The notes under the pieces are model-generated. The model searched no databases. It had not been told where the DNA came from and saw nothing but the letters and a program-made list of their open reading frames with translations. A stretch of DNA of 64,000 nt, from NCBI GenBank assembly GCA_902566785.1, contig CACFKI010000003.1, positions 41,766 to 105,765 of the forward strand, written 5' to 3'. Source of the DNA: an uncultured Pelagibacteraceae bacterium. Its GTDB lineage: Bacteria > Pseudomonadota > Alphaproteobacteria > Pelagibacterales > Pelagibacteraceae. Made by a program: the position numbers and the translations under genes. Shown piece by piece: positions 26,673 to 35,721 of the stretch (within the stretch, counting starts at the first letter, position 1; each line of letters begins with the position of its first letter).

Positions 26673-27838
26673 TTATTTTTTTTATCTAGAATATCTGCCC
26701 TTAAAGTAGTTAAAATAATTAAAATCATCAATGGTATACATATAATATTCATTGTTTTCCAATTAGTAAGTGCGATTAAAATTCCAGCTGATAAGCTTCC
26801 AGTAGCATGAATTAAATATACTATAAAATCATTTAATCCTTGGGCTTTAAATTTTTCTTCCTCTCTGTAAGTTAAAACAAGTAAACTCGTTCCAGATATA
26901 AATAAAAAATTCCATCCCAATCCTAAAAATATTAATGCAAACAAATAATTATTAAAAGTTTGCTCAAAAAAACTTGCTATTATTGTTATGCTATAAAGAA
27001 ATACTCCGGCGTACATTATTTTGCTATGACCAAATTTTTTAACTAAATGACCCGTAACTAATGAAGGTAAAAACATTGAAGCAACATGAAATTGTATAAC
27101 CATACTCGTTTTACTTAGGCTCATATTATCCATGACATGCATACTTAGTGGAGTAGCAGTCATCAAAAATGTCATTATTGCATAACCAAATGCTGCTGCC
27201 ACTATTGCTTGTAAAAATCTTGGTTGTGAAATTAACTCAAAATAACTTCTGCCTGAATATGTAACGCTAGAAACTACTTTTGAAGTATCATTATAAAACA
27301 AAAAGAAAATTACTGGAATAATTGTTAAAATTGAAAGCGCAAGATAAGATCCAACATATAAATTTTCACTAACTATATCTTTAGCATAATTTGCAATGCC
27401 TGGTCCCAAAAAAGCTGATACTATTCCACCTAATAATATTATTGAGATTGCTTTTGGTACTTTATCTTTTTCTACACTTTCAGCTGCTGCAAAACGATAT
27501 TGATGTGTAAATGCCATACCGACACCTATGAAAAAATTTGCTAAGCAAAATAAAAAAAAACTCTGTTGCAGTATCGAAAAAGCAGCTAGTAATGAGATAA
27601 TAGAATTTGCTATGGATGCAGATATAAATCCTGCTTTTCTTCCAATTAAACTCATTACCTTAGTAGCAAAGATTGCACCTATTGCTATACCAACAACCGA
27701 TATGGACATTGGTAATGTTGATAGTGATTTTAATGGACTGATTTGAGAACCAATAATTCCACTTAAAAAAACTGTAACTGGTGCAGCCGTAAAACTAAAT
27801 ATTTGACTCAAAGTCAATATAACTAGATTTTTATTCAT
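26669..27838 (-). CDS. Major facilitator superfamily transporter
   Basis: A 389-residue protein with twelve predicted helices. The loop 2-3 motif appears as FATKVMSLIGRKAGFIS (around residues 58-74), and the second half repeats it as LVTGHLVKKFGHSKIM. It resembles drug/metabolite efflux permeases. It starts a short operon with the LysE-type gene and diverges from the racemase gene across 139 bases. The substrate is unknown. Confidence 0.82.
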   Translation of the reverse strand: MNKNLVILTLSQIFSFTAAPVTVFLSGIIGSQISPLKSLSTLPMSISVVGIAIGAIFATKVMSLIGRKAGFISASIANSIISLLAAFSILQQSFFLFCLANFFIGVGMAFTHQYRFAAAESVEKDKVPKAISIILLGGIVSAFLGPGIANYAKDIVSENLYVGSYLALSILTIIPVIFFLFYNDTSKVVSSVTYSGRSYFELISQPRFLQAIVAAAFGYAIMTFLMTATPLSMHVMDNMSLSKTSMVIQFHVASMFLPSLVTGHLVKKFGHSKIMYAGVFLYSITIIASFFEQTFNNYLFALIFLGLGWNFLFISGTSLLVLTYREEEKFKAQGLNDFIVYLIHATGSLSAGILIALTNWKTMNIICIPLMILIILTTLRADILDKKNK

Positions 27839-27977
27839 TAAGTCTTCTATACTCTTTTTTAATAGACTTGGATAACTTTAATTAGATATAAAGATATAGA
27901 AAAGCAATTAATCATTGATTTTAATGATAATAAATTGGATATATATTTTTTAACATAATAAAACAATTTATCGATTT

Positions 27978-28673
27978 ATGATTGGAATTTTAGGAGGAAT
28001 GGGAACGCAAGCTGGTTTAGATTTTTGCAATAAACTAGCAAAGTTAAATCGGGGTAAAATGGATCAAAACTATCCAATGTTTATCCTTTATAATAAATCA
28101 AATACACCTAAGAGACCTGAAAATCTAAAAAAATATAGCAACGTATTAAAAGCTTTAGTTGCGGGATGTAGAATGCTTCAAAAAAATAAATGTAAATTTA
28201 TTGTGATGCCTTGCAATACCGCACATTACTGGCATAAGGACGTGCAAAAAAGAATTAATGTTCCTTTAATTAGTATGCCTAAGGAAGTATTTAATCATAC
28301 AAAAAAAACTTGTAAAAAAAATTCTAAAATTGGAATTTTATGCACTGAAGCTACGTTAAAAACAAAAATTTATAACAATTATTTTGATAAAAATTTCCAA
28401 TTAATAAGCCCTAATAAAAGTATTCAAAAGAGTTCTGTAAATAAGGCAATTAAATTAGTTAAAATGGGAAAAGTAAAAGATGCGGAAAAAGCTATAAAAG
28501 CATCTGTAAATTTTTTAATAAGAAAAAAATGTAAAAAAATTATTCTTGGTTGTACGGAGCTTCCTATAGCAATATTTGCATATAAATCTTTTAAAAAAGC
28601 AAAAGAGTCTAAAACTTTTATTGACCCAAATTTACTTCTAGCTGAAGTATGTATGAAAAAATATAGATCTTAA
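27978..28673 (+). CDS. Aspartate/glutamate racemase-family protein
   Basis: A 231-residue member of the Asp/Glu racemase family, which interconverts L- and D-amino acids without PLP by two cysteines. Both catalytic regions are present: FIVMPCNTAHYW with the first Cys and KIILGCTELPIAI with the second. The opening IGILGGMGTQAGLDF is typical of the aspartate-racemase subgroup. It is a single rightward gene between leftward ones, ending 3 bases before the methyltransferase stop. D-aspartate is the most likely product, but family members differ in substrate. Confidence 0.85.
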   Translation: MIGILGGMGTQAGLDFCNKLAKLNRGKMDQNYPMFILYNKSNTPKRPENLKKYSNVLKALVAGCRMLQKNKCKFIVMPCNTAHYWHKDVQKRINVPLISMPKEVFNHTKKTCKKNSKIGILCTEATLKTKIYNNYFDKNFQLISPNKSIQKSSVNKAIKLVKMGKVKDAEKAIKASVNFLIRKKCKKIILGCTELPIAIFAYKSFKKAKESKTFIDPNLLLAEVCMKKYRS

Positions 28674-28676
28674 AAA

Positions 28677-29330
28677 TTATATTTTTTTATTAACAACAAA
28701 ATAAAGTTTTCTTGGAAAATTCCCTTCATTAAATTTTTCAATAGATAAGTTTCTAAATCCTTTTAATAAACTATTTACTTTTTTTTCAGAAAAAAAGTGA
28801 ACTATAAATCCATCATTTTCATACATTTCCTCTCCCCTATGTATTCCATTTCTATAGTCCCCATCAGTTTCATTTCTTGCTGTATATATGTTAATTCCTT
28901 CAGGTTTAAGGACTCTATAAATTTCATCATTTAATGTTAATAATTCAGATGTAGATAATGCCATACAATAGAGCATGTGTGAGTAACAACCACCAAATTT
29001 TCCACTATCCTCTTTAAGTTTATTCCTAATATCAAAAATTTCAGTTGAGATTAAATGACCTAAATTCTTTTTGTTAGATTTTTCTTTTATAATTTTTATA
29101 CTTGATGGACTATAATCAAGAGCATGTACTTTTATAGAATTTTGAGCAAAAAAAATTGTATCTCTTCCAAGGCCTGCTCCAAGTTCTATTATGCTTGTAA
29201 TTTTATTTTTTTTGAAAATTTCTAGAGCTTTAATTGCTGAAACACTTGGTTCTAAACCAAACATCTCAGGCTTATTTGAGAAATTTTTTTCCCAATGCTG
29301 AGATTGTTGGTTTAATACTTTTTTATCCAA
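28677..29330 (-). CDS. Class I SAM-dependent methyltransferase
   Basis: A 217-residue Rossmann-fold methyltransferase. Motif I is IIELGAGLGRDTIFFAQN (about residues 42-59), and HALDYSPSSIKII is motif II. It resembles TehB/thiopurine-type enzymes, which often methylate small or toxic molecules. Its ATG is one codon from the peroxiredoxin stop, so they are co-transcribed. The substrate is unknown. Confidence 0.8.
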   Translation of the reverse strand: MDKKVLNQQSQHWEKNFSNKPEMFGLEPSVSAIKALEIFKKNKITSIIELGAGLGRDTIFFAQNSIKVHALDYSPSSIKIIKEKSNKKNLGHLISTEIFDIRNKLKEDSGKFGGCYSHMLYCMALSTSELLTLNDEIYRVLKPEGINIYTARNETDGDYRNGIHRGEEMYENDGFIVHFFSEKKVNSLLKGFRNLSIEKFNEGNFPRKLYFVVNKKI

Positions 29331-29331
29331 A

Positions 29332-29994
29332 CTATTTTTGTGGGTCTGGAACTTTTCTTAAATAAGGTTTTACCGTTTCCCAACCGTCTGGATAAATCTT
29401 CTTAGCTTCTTCATTGGTTACCTTAGGCACTATAATTACTTTTTCGCCCGGTTGCCAATCAGCTGGTGTAGCAATTTTATGTTTTGCTGTTCTTTGCATT
29501 GAGTCAATTGCTCTTAAAATTTCACCAAAGTTTCTTCCAGTTGTCATTGGATACGTTAAAAATAATCCAATTCTTTTATCTGGTCTTATAACATAAACTG
29601 TTCTTACAGTTTCGTTATCTACAGCTGTTCTTCCCATAGAAGTAACGCCAGCATCTCCTTCTAACATGTTGTAAAGTTTAGCAACTTCTAACTTTTCATC
29701 TGCTATAATCGGATACTCAGGTTTCATTCCACAAACATCAGTAATATCATCTAACCATTTTACATGGTCATCAACTGGGTCAACACTTAAACCAATTACT
29801 TTAACATTTCTTATATCAAACTCTGGTTTCATTTTTGCTAAAGCACCAAGTTCAGTAGTGCAAACAGGTGTAAAATCTTTAGGGTGTGAAAATAAAACAC
29901 CCCAACTATCACCTAACCAATCATGAAACGAAATGTCTCCAAGCTGCGTTTTAGCTTTAAAGTCTGGAGCCATACTATTAATTTTTAAAGTCAT
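29332..29994 (-). CDS. 1-Cys peroxiredoxin (Prx6 type)
   Basis: A 220-residue peroxidase reducing hydrogen and organic peroxides. Peroxidatic Cys45 lies in SHPKDFTPVCTTELG, and the arginine partner is in MGRTAVDNETVRTVYVIRPD. The long C-terminal domain (KIATPADWQPGEKVIIVP) is typical for the Prx6 subgroup. A ribosome-binding site (GGAGGAG, on the minus strand) lies before the ATG. It stands next to sulfur-metabolism genes and a methyltransferase, in keeping with an oxidative stress role. Confidence 0.93.
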   Translation of the reverse strand: MTLKINSMAPDFKAKTQLGDISFHDWLGDSWGVLFSHPKDFTPVCTTELGALAKMKPEFDIRNVKVIGLSVDPVDDHVKWLDDITDVCGMKPEYPIIADEKLEVAKLYNMLEGDAGVTSMGRTAVDNETVRTVYVIRPDKRIGLFLTYPMTTGRNFGEILRAIDSMQRTAKHKIATPADWQPGEKVIIVPKVTNEEAKKIYPDGWETVKPYLRKVPDPQK

Positions 29995-30073
29995 TATCTC
30001 CTCCTATTTATAATTAAATTATATGCAAGATTGATTTGCTATGCAAATTTTTGTAAAATAAAAATTAGATCTT

Positions 30074-30769
30074 ATGATATTTAAACAACTTTTTGATAAT
30101 AAATCCTCAACTTATACCTATATAATTGCAAGTGATAAGGGAAGAGAAGCACTCATTATAGATCCAGTTATAGATAATGTTAATGATTATTCAAATTTAC
30201 TTAAGGAACTTGAACTTAAATTAGTTAAAGTAATTGATACTCATATTCACGCAGATCATATTACTGCAATGAACGAGCTTAATAAAAGAACTAATTGTAG
30301 TAGAATTATGGGAGAAAAATCTAAATCTGAAGTTATAGATATTAAAATAAAAGAGGATGATGAAATAAAAATAGACAATATCAAACTTAAAGCAATATAT
30401 ACCCCTGGCCATACTGATTGTTCTTATAGTTATCTTATGGATGATAGGGTTTTTACTGGTGATACTCTTTTAATAAATGGAACAGGTAGAACAGACTTTC
30501 AGAACGGAAATCCTTATGATGCTTATAATTCTTTATTTAATAAATTATTAAAATTACCAGAAAAAACATTGGTTTATCCAGCTCATGATTATAATGGAAA
30601 AAAATTCTCTAGTATTGAAAATGAGAGAAAAAATAATCCGAGGCTTCAAGTTTCATCACCTGATCAATATGCAGAAATAATGAACAATTTAAATTTAGCA
30701 AATCCAAAAATGATGGATATAGCTGTTCCTGCTAATGTAAAAGGTCTCACTTTAGATCAAATAAACTAG
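30074..30769 (+). CDS. Persulfide dioxygenase-like metallo-beta-lactamase-fold protein (ETHE1/SdoA type)
   Basis: A 231-residue metallo-beta-lactamase-fold protein. Metal motif THIHADH is at 56-62, followed by [20 protein letters not shown] and the ETHE1-specific [12 protein letters not shown], then the metal His in [12 protein letters not shown]1 enzymes oxidise glutathione persulfide to sulfite with a single iron. It is followed 27 bases later by cysE-cysK, so a role in handling persulfide or sulfide around cysteine synthesis is plausible. Confidence 0.85.
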   Translation: MIFKQLFDNKSSTYTYIIASDKGREALIIDPVIDNVNDYSNLLKELELKLVKVIDTHIHADHITAMNELNKRTNCSRIMGEKSKSEVIDIKIKEDDEIKIDNIKLKAIYTPGHTDCSYSYLMDDRVFTGDTLLINGTGRTDFQNGNPYDAYNSLFNKLLKLPEKTLVYPAHDYNGKKFSSIENERKNNPRLQVSSPDQYAEIMNNLNLANPKMMDIAVPANVKGLTLDQIN

Positions 30770-30795
30770 GTTTAATTTTTCAAATTAATCACTAT

Positions 30796-31380
30796 ATGAG
30801 AACCATGAATAGTTATTTACAATCAATTATCGATAGAGACCCAGCGGCAAAGTCAAAGTTAAGTGTTATTTTAACTTATCCTGGTGTGAAAGCTGTTTTT
30901 ATGTACAAGATTGCGAATTTCTTCTCTGTTGCAAAATTTGATTTAATAGCAAGGATAATTTCACAGTTTGCCAGATTCCTAACTGGTATAGAAATTCATC
31001 CGGGAGCGAAGATAGGTAAAAATTTATTTATTGATCACGGGATGGGTGTTGTGATTGGAGAAACATCCGAAATTGGAGATAATGTAACTATTTATCATAA
31101 TGCTACGCTTGGAGGAATTTCACCGAGTATAAATTCTAATGAACAAAGAAATATTAAAAGACATCCTACTTTAAAAGATAACGTTGTAGTTGGATCGGGT
31201 GCTCAAGTTCTTGGTCCAATTGTTATTGGTAAAAATGCTAAAATTGGATCAAATGCTGTGGTAACCAAAGATGTTCCTGAAAATGCTGTTATGATTGGAA
31301 TACCAGCTAAAAACGTTGGTACTGCTACTGAAGAATTTAAACCTTACGCAGTAACTGAAGAAAGTAAGGAAAGTGATTAA
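30796..31380 (+). CDS. cysE: Serine O-acetyltransferase
   Basis: A 194-residue short-form CysE that acetylates L-serine with acetyl-CoA, the first step of cysteine synthesis. The left-handed beta helix is seen in [18 protein letters not shown] and [16 protein letters not shown] with the catalytic His. [20 protein letters not shown] follows. Shorter than E. coli CysE (273) but like many Gram-positive and alphaproteobacterial forms. Its stop overlaps the cysK start by one base. Confidence 0.93.
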   Translation: MRTMNSYLQSIIDRDPAAKSKLSVILTYPGVKAVFMYKIANFFSVAKFDLIARIISQFARFLTGIEIHPGAKIGKNLFIDHGMGVVIGETSEIGDNVTIYHNATLGGISPSINSNEQRNIKRHPTLKDNVVVGSGAQVLGPIVIGKNAKIGSNAVVTKDVPENAVMIGIPAKNVGTATEEFKPYAVTEESKESD

Positions 31381-32381
31381 TGAAAAATTATCATAACGAT
31401 TTTTTACAATCTATAGGAAATACACCTTTAATAAAACTTAAAGCCGCTTCTGAAATTACTGGTTGTAATATTTATGGTAAAGCAGAATATTTGAATCCAG
31501 GTGGATCAGTAAAAGATAGAGCAGCATTAGCACTTATAAAGGATGCTGAAAGTAAAAAATTAATATCAAAAGGTGGAACTATAGTTGAAGGTACAGCAGG
31601 TAATACAGGTATAGGCTTGTGCTTACTAGGTAATTCACTTGGTTATAAAACAATTATTGTAATGAATGACAATCAAACACAAGAAAAAAAAGATACTCTA
31701 AAAAATATTGGAGCAGATTTAAGATTGGTGCCAGCAAAGCCATATAAAGATGATGGTAATTATGTAAAAGTTGCAGGAAGATTGGCTGAAGAATTATCAA
31801 GTTCTAATAACCACGGTGTCGTTTGGGCAAATCAATTTGATAATACAGCTAATGCTAAAGGCCATTATGAAACTACTGGTCCTGAAATATGGGAACAAAC
31901 AGATGGTAAAATTGATGGGTTCGTATGTGCATCAGGAACAGGAGGAACAATCGGAGGAATAAGTTCTTACCTGAAAGAAAAAAATAATAAAATTAAAATA
32001 TATTTATCTGATCCAACCGGTTCTGCACTTTATAATTACATTCAAAACGGTGAATTAAAATCTGAGGGTGGTTCAATTACTGAAGGAATAGGATCAAGCA
32101 GAATAACAAAAAATTTTGCAGAGGCTAAAATAGATGGTGCTTTTTCAATAAGTGATCATGAGTCATTACCAATACTATATAATCTAATTCAAAATGAAGG
32201 TTTAAGTCTTGGCACAAGTTGTGGTGTAAATATTGCTGGTGCAATTAGACTAGGAAAAGAACTTGGTCCAGGAAAAACTATAGTAACAATTTTGTGCGAC
32301 AAATCCGACAAATACAACTCAAAGATGTTCAATAAATCTTTTTTACAAGAAAAAGGACTCCCTTTTCCTGATTGGATATAA
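31380..32381 (+). CDS. cysK: Cysteine synthase (O-acetylserine sulfhydrylase)
   Basis: A 333-residue PLP enzyme that makes cysteine from O-acetylserine and sulfide. Lys45 in NPGGSVKDRAAL binds PLP, EGTAGNTGIGL is the substrate loop, and GTGGTIGGIS is the phosphate-binding loop. Immediately behind cysE (1-base overlap). It is the last gene of the sulfur group; the following 83 bases hold an inverted repeat. It may also use other sulfur nucleophiles. Confidence 0.92.
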   Translation: MKNYHNDFLQSIGNTPLIKLKAASEITGCNIYGKAEYLNPGGSVKDRAALALIKDAESKKLISKGGTIVEGTAGNTGIGLCLLGNSLGYKTIIVMNDNQTQEKKDTLKNIGADLRLVPAKPYKDDGNYVKVAGRLAEELSSSNNHGVVWANQFDNTANAKGHYETTGPEIWEQTDGKIDGFVCASGTGGTIGGISSYLKEKNNKIKIYLSDPTGSALYNYIQNGELKSEGGSITEGIGSSRITKNFAEAKIDGAFSISDHESLPILYNLIQNEGLSLGTSCGVNIAGAIRLGKELGPGKTIVTILCDKSDKYNSKMFNKSFLQEKGLPFPDWI

Positions 32382-32394
32382 TTACGCATACCTG

Positions 32395-32418
32395 ATTTGT
32401 AACAAATACGTTACAAAT
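32395..32418. promoter_or_regulatory. Perfect 9-6-9 inverted repeat upstream of the small-gene operon
   Basis: ATTTGTAAC, spacer AAATAC, GTTACAAAT. It lies 13 bases after the cysK stop and 47 bases before the next start codon. A T-rich tract does not follow, so a terminator is unlikely. Size and spacing fit an operator for a dimeric HTH regulator controlling the operon at 32465-35967. Confidence 0.55.
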
Positions 32419-32464
32419 TTCTGATACATTTAAATAGATTAAATTTTTGATAAAGGAGAAAAAA

Positions 32465-32755
32465 ATGGAAAAAGAAATGCTGGTATACGTTGATTTAAAA
32501 GAAGGTAAGTTAGAAAAATTCATGGGATGGATGCAATCTGATGAAGGAATGAGCGTAAGAAAATCCGCTGCCTATCCAGAAAAAACTATTGGAGCGGTAA
32601 CACCTGATAAAGGTGGAATAATGTTTAAAGTGCATGTTCATAATGTCGATGTAATGAAACAGTTGATATCTGGATCACATCCGGTTGGAAAATCAGTTTA
32701 TGACGAGTGTGTAAACAGTATGACTGCTTGGGAATTATCTAAAGTGGAGATGTAA
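32465..32755 (+). CDS. 96-residue protein of unknown function
   Basis: I chose the ATG at 32465 because AAAGGAG stands right before it; the frame also opens at a TTG at 32447. The product is soluble, alternating beta-strand-like and helical segments (MLVYVDLKEGKLEKFMGWM, GGIMFKVHVHNVDVMKQL), and it ends in TAWELSKVEM. This could be a dimeric alpha/beta-barrel (ferredoxin-like) fold such as ABM or GYD proteins, but that is a guess. First gene of a nine-gene run and overlapping the next start by one base. Confidence 0.65.
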   Translation: MEKEMLVYVDLKEGKLEKFMGWMQSDEGMSVRKSAAYPEKTIGAVTPDKGGIMFKVHVHNVDVMKQLISGSHPVGKSVYDECVNSMTAWELSKVEM

Positions 32756-33132
32756 TGAAAAAATTATTATTTATTATTTTATCAAGTTTATTTTTATCAA
32801 ACATCGCATTAGCGGGTATGTCAGATGCTGACAAAACTAAAGCATGGGATTGCGTGGGTATTTATATGGCTAACTACTTTCTACCTCCTGGTGAAGAGTT
32901 TGAATATGGCATGAAAGAGAAATCTATCTCATCAGCAAAGGTTCTTAAAGAATATGCTCTAGAAATAGGTATCCTAGAAAAAGATTGGGATGCTGGAGCT
33001 AACAAGGCGGTTGACAAGCATTATGGCTCTAAGTTTGATGAAGCAAAAACAGAGGATTGTCATAAATTTGTAAACTCTACAGTCCCTAATGGTGAAGAAA
33101 GAGTAAAAAAAGTAATACAAACTTTATACTAA
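32755..33132 (+). CDS. Secreted 125-residue protein, unknown function
   Basis: A Sec signal peptide (KKLLFIILSSLFLSNIALA, cleavage before GMSDAD) precedes about 105 mature residues with two cysteines (AWDCVGIYMANYF and TEDCHKFVNS), perhaps joined by a disulfide in the periplasm. No domain recognised. The start overlaps the previous stop (TAATG), and it lies 12 bases before the GYD gene, so it is part of the same operon. Confidence 0.65.
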   Translation: MKKLLFIILSSLFLSNIALAGMSDADKTKAWDCVGIYMANYFLPPGEEFEYGMKEKSISSAKVLKEYALEIGILEKDWDAGANKAVDKHYGSKFDEAKTEDCHKFVNSTVPNGEERVKKVIQTLY

Positions 33133-33144
33133 AAAGGAAAAAAA

Positions 33145-33468
33145 ATGGCTAAGTTTTATCTAATTGGTAAAATAAGTGAAGAGTTAATGAAGAGAATGCA
33201 GAATGATCCTTCAGCTGATAGATACGCCTCTACAAAAAAAGTAACTGAAGCTGCAGGATTAAAACTGATTAGTTACGAGTGGGTTAGAGGAAGGTTTGAT
33301 GTAATATCATGTGTAGAAGGAGAATACGACCAGGCTCTTGCTTTAAAAATCGCTTTTAAAAATTCAGGGCTCATGGATGATTTAATGGTACATGAAGTTA
33401 TTGATTATAATAAAGCTTTTCAAAACGCTGCCAATGCTGCGAATACGGTTATTAAACCTGGCAAGTAA
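33145..33468 (+). CDS. GYD-domain-like small protein
   Basis: A 107-residue protein resembling the GYD family of small dimeric alpha/beta barrels. The alternation KFYLIGKISEELMKRM, a helix, then KLISYEWVRGRFDVISCVEG follows the family plan; the usual GxYDxV segment appears as RGRFDVISC. The biochemical role of GYD proteins is poorly defined. A ribosome-binding site (AAGGA) precedes it. It belongs to the operon of small proteins. Confidence 0.65.
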   Translation: MAKFYLIGKISEELMKRMQNDPSADRYASTKKVTEAAGLKLISYEWVRGRFDVISCVEGEYDQALALKIAFKNSGLMDDLMVHEVIDYNKAFQNAANAANTVIKPGK

Positions 33469-33505
33469 TGGCTGAGATTAATATAATAATAAAGGGAGAA
33501 TAAAT

Positions 33506-33826
33506 ATGTCTATATTAGAAAAATACAGCACCGCTTTAGCAAATAAAGATGAAGCAGCTATGAATGATCTTTTGCATGATGATTTTAAATTTACAATGCA
33601 CAAATCAGGAAATGTTTTAACTAAAGGAGATGTTATCAAATGGGCAATGAGTGGTGATATCAAACAAGATAAGACAAGAATTGTTTACGAAAACGATGAA
33701 GTTGGAATACATCATGCTTATGTAACATTTGATGATGGAAACGTTGAAGCAGTAATGGCGGTTTATAAATACAATAATGGAAAGATTGTTAGTTTAGAAA
33801 CTGGTGCTACACCAATGCCAAAATAA
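33506..33826 (+). CDS. SnoaL/NTF2-like protein
   Basis: A 106-residue cone-shaped alpha+beta barrel of the NTF2/SnoaL type. The opening SILEKYSTALANKDEAAMNDLLHDDFKF (helix, then DDF motif) is characteristic, with AVYKYNNGKIVSLETGA as the closing strands. Such proteins bind or isomerise small molecules or stabilise partners. Preceded by AAAGGGAG. Role in this operon unknown. Confidence 0.75.
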   Translation: MSILEKYSTALANKDEAAMNDLLHDDFKFTMHKSGNVLTKGDVIKWAMSGDIKQDKTRIVYENDEVGIHHAYVTFDDGNVEAVMAVYKYNNGKIVSLETGATPMPK

Positions 33827-33832
33827 ATATTT

Positions 33833-34396
33833 TTGATAAATAAAATTAAACAATTAATATTTTTTATAATAATTATCTCTTTTGGAATGACTGGGATTTC
33901 TCAGTCAGACCAGAAAAAGCAATTAGACACATTATTTAAAGATCTTAAAACCATTGGAAGCAGAGCAGCGGCAATGGAGATAGAACAAAAGATCTGGGAT
34001 ATTTGGGTTACTCATCCGTCTGATAGGAAGCTAACGGAAATGTTATCAAAAGGATCCGGCTATATGTCTCAAAATAGATTGGGTGATGCTTATATAGTTT
34101 TTACTGAAGTGATTGCTTTAGATGACAAATGGGCTGAAGCATGGAATAAAAGAGCCACTGTTTTATATTTAATGGGAGAATATGAAAAATCTCAAAAAGA
34201 CATTGATAAAGTTTTAAGCTTAGAAAAAAGACATTTTGGAGCTTTATCAGGCCAAGGACTTGTACAAACTGCACTTGAAAATTATCAAAAGGCTATTGAT
34301 AGTTATATTGAAACACATAAAATATATCCTGCAATGGAAACACCGTTAATAATGATAGAGAAATTAAAAATAAAAATTAAAAAAGAAAGTGTATGA
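33833..34396 (+). CDS. Exported TPR-repeat protein
   Basis: A 187-residue protein starting at a TTG with a signal or anchor peptide (KQLIFFIIIISFGMTGIS). TPR-like helices follow (GDAYIVFTEVIALDDKWAEA, AEAWNKRATVLYLMGEYEKS and YQKAIDSYIETHKIYP). TPR proteins scaffold other proteins, here probably in the periplasm. No ribosome-binding site is seen at the TTG, so the start is not certain. Its stop overlaps the next gene (ATGA). Confidence 0.75.
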   Translation: MINKIKQLIFFIIIISFGMTGISQSDQKKQLDTLFKDLKTIGSRAAAMEIEQKIWDIWVTHPSDRKLTEMLSKGSGYMSQNRLGDAYIVFTEVIALDDKWAEAWNKRATVLYLMGEYEKSQKDIDKVLSLEKRHFGALSGQGLVQTALENYQKAIDSYIETHKIYPAMETPLIMIEKLKIKIKKESV

Positions 34397-34782
34397 ACAA
34401 AGTTATAAGCTTTGTGATGGTAGGAACTAATGATCTTGAAAAATCTACTTTTTTCTACGATAAAATTTTAGCAATTCTTGGTTTAAAAAAAGTAACTATA
34501 ACAGAAAGATATGTTGGATACTCAAATTCTGACGATCCAGAAGAAGTAAAATTCTACATAACTAAACCTCATGATAAAAAACCTGCTTCTGTTGGAAACG
34601 GAACTATGGTCGCTTTATTGGCTGATACAAATGAAATTGTAGACAAGTTCCATAAAACCGCTTTAAGTTTAGGAGCAATAGATGAAGGAGCTCCAGGTAT
34701 TAGATCGGACGGAAATTACTATGGTTATGTTAGAGACCTTGACGGTAATAAGATAACTGCTAAATGTATAGTTTCAAAATGA
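34393..34782 (+). CDS. VOC (glyoxalase/bleomycin-resistance fold) protein
   Basis: A 129-residue protein of the vicinal-oxygen-chelate superfamily. VMVGTNDLEKSTFFYDKIL at the start and YYGYVRDLDGNKITAKC at the end are the paired family motifs. Metal ligands at the usual places look incomplete (no His in the first strand), so the catalytic chemistry is unclear. It may bind a small molecule. Overlaps the TPR gene and the thioredoxin-fold gene by four bases each. Confidence 0.78.
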   Translation: MNKVISFVMVGTNDLEKSTFFYDKILAILGLKKVTITERYVGYSNSDDPEEVKFYITKPHDKKPASVGNGTMVALLADTNEIVDKFHKTALSLGAIDEGAPGIRSDGNYYGYVRDLDGNKITAKCIVSK

Positions 34783-35375
34783 GCAATATAGATTTTTATT
34801 TTTCAATTGGAAGTACTTACACTTATTTAACTGTAACAAGAATTTTAAACGTAGAAAAAAAACATGGAGTTAAGTTTAATTGGAAGCCATTTAGTGTAAG
34901 AGCAATTATGAAAGAAATGAACAATATTCCATTTCCTAAAGATAAAAAAAATAAAGTCGATTACATGTGGAGAGATATTGAAAGACGTGCTGAAGGTTAT
35001 GGTTTTTTTGCAAAAACACCAGTACCCTACCCACTGACAGAATTCGATTTAGCAAATAGACTTGCAATTCTTGGAATGAAAGAGGGCTGGGGTATTGACT
35101 ATGTAAGATTAACTTACAAAAGATGGTTTCAAGAAGGTAAAGAACCAGCGACAGAACCTAATATTTCAGAAATATGTGCAGAGCTTAAAATTGACAAAGA
35201 CTCCGTTATATCAAAAGCAAATGAAGATGATATTGGAAAAGAATACGAGTCTAATACAAATAGCGCTAGAGATCACAAGATATTTGGAAGCCCATCGTTC
35301 ATAGTTGGTAGTGAAATCTTCTGGGGAGATGATAGAATGGAAGATGCTATAACTTGGTCGAAAAAAAATGGGTAA
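34779..35375 (+). CDS. DsbA-fold 2-hydroxychromene-2-carboxylate isomerase-like protein
   Basis: A 198-residue thioredoxin-fold protein of the HCCA isomerase/GST-kappa group. DFYFSIGSTYTYL (residues 5-17) has a Ser in the place of the catalytic glutathione-activating residue, FGSPSFIVG carries the cis-Pro, and FWGDDRMEDA is the typical closing motif. Members rearrange aromatic intermediates with glutathione. I chose the ATG at 34779 (overlapping the VOC stop as ATGA) over 34764 because MSNIDFYFS is the usual start. Substrate unknown. Confidence 0.8.
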   Translation: MSNIDFYFSIGSTYTYLTVTRILNVEKKHGVKFNWKPFSVRAIMKEMNNIPFPKDKKNKVDYMWRDIERRAEGYGFFAKTPVPYPLTEFDLANRLAILGMKEGWGIDYVRLTYKRWFQEGKEPATEPNISEICAELKIDKDSVISKANEDDIGKEYESNTNSARDHKIFGSPSFIVGSEIFWGDDRMEDAITWSKKNG

Positions 35376-35703
35376 CTTTTCAGCTTATTTAATTTTAATC
35401 TTAGCTGTCATATTAGGAACAGCTTCAAATGGTTTTGCAAAAAGTGCTCAAGGTTTTACTGTTCTAGTTCCTAGTATTTTAACTGCAATTACTATTGTTG
35501 GATGTATGTACACGCTTTCACTGGTTATGAAATCTTTACCTGTTGGAATTACTTATGCCTCTTTTGCAGGTCTGTGCATAGTTGCCACATCATTGGTTGG
35601 TATTTATAAATTTCAACAAATTCCTGATTTATATACTTTGATAGGTTTAGCCCTAATTATCGCAGGAGTATTGATTGTTAACTTGATTGGTAATACATCT
35701 TAA
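35368..35703 (+). CDS. SMR-family small membrane transporter lacking the conserved Glu14
   Basis: A 111-residue four-helix protein aligning with EmrE-type SMR proteins from end to end (LPVGITYASFAGLCIVATSLVG and IGLALIIAGVLIVNLIG). SMR transporters use Glu14 of the first helix for proton and substrate binding. Here the same position is Val14 (ILAVILGTA against ILAEVIGTT). This makes proton-coupled drug export unlikely and suggests either a divergent function or a heteromeric partner. It overlaps the HCCA gene by 8 bases. Confidence 0.85.
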   Translation: MGNFSAYLILILAVILGTASNGFAKSAQGFTVLVPSILTAITIVGCMYTLSLVMKSLPVGITYASFAGLCIVATSLVGIYKFQQIPDLYTLIGLALIIAGVLIVNLIGNTS

Positions 35704-35721
35704 TCAAGAGTAGAGATTCAT

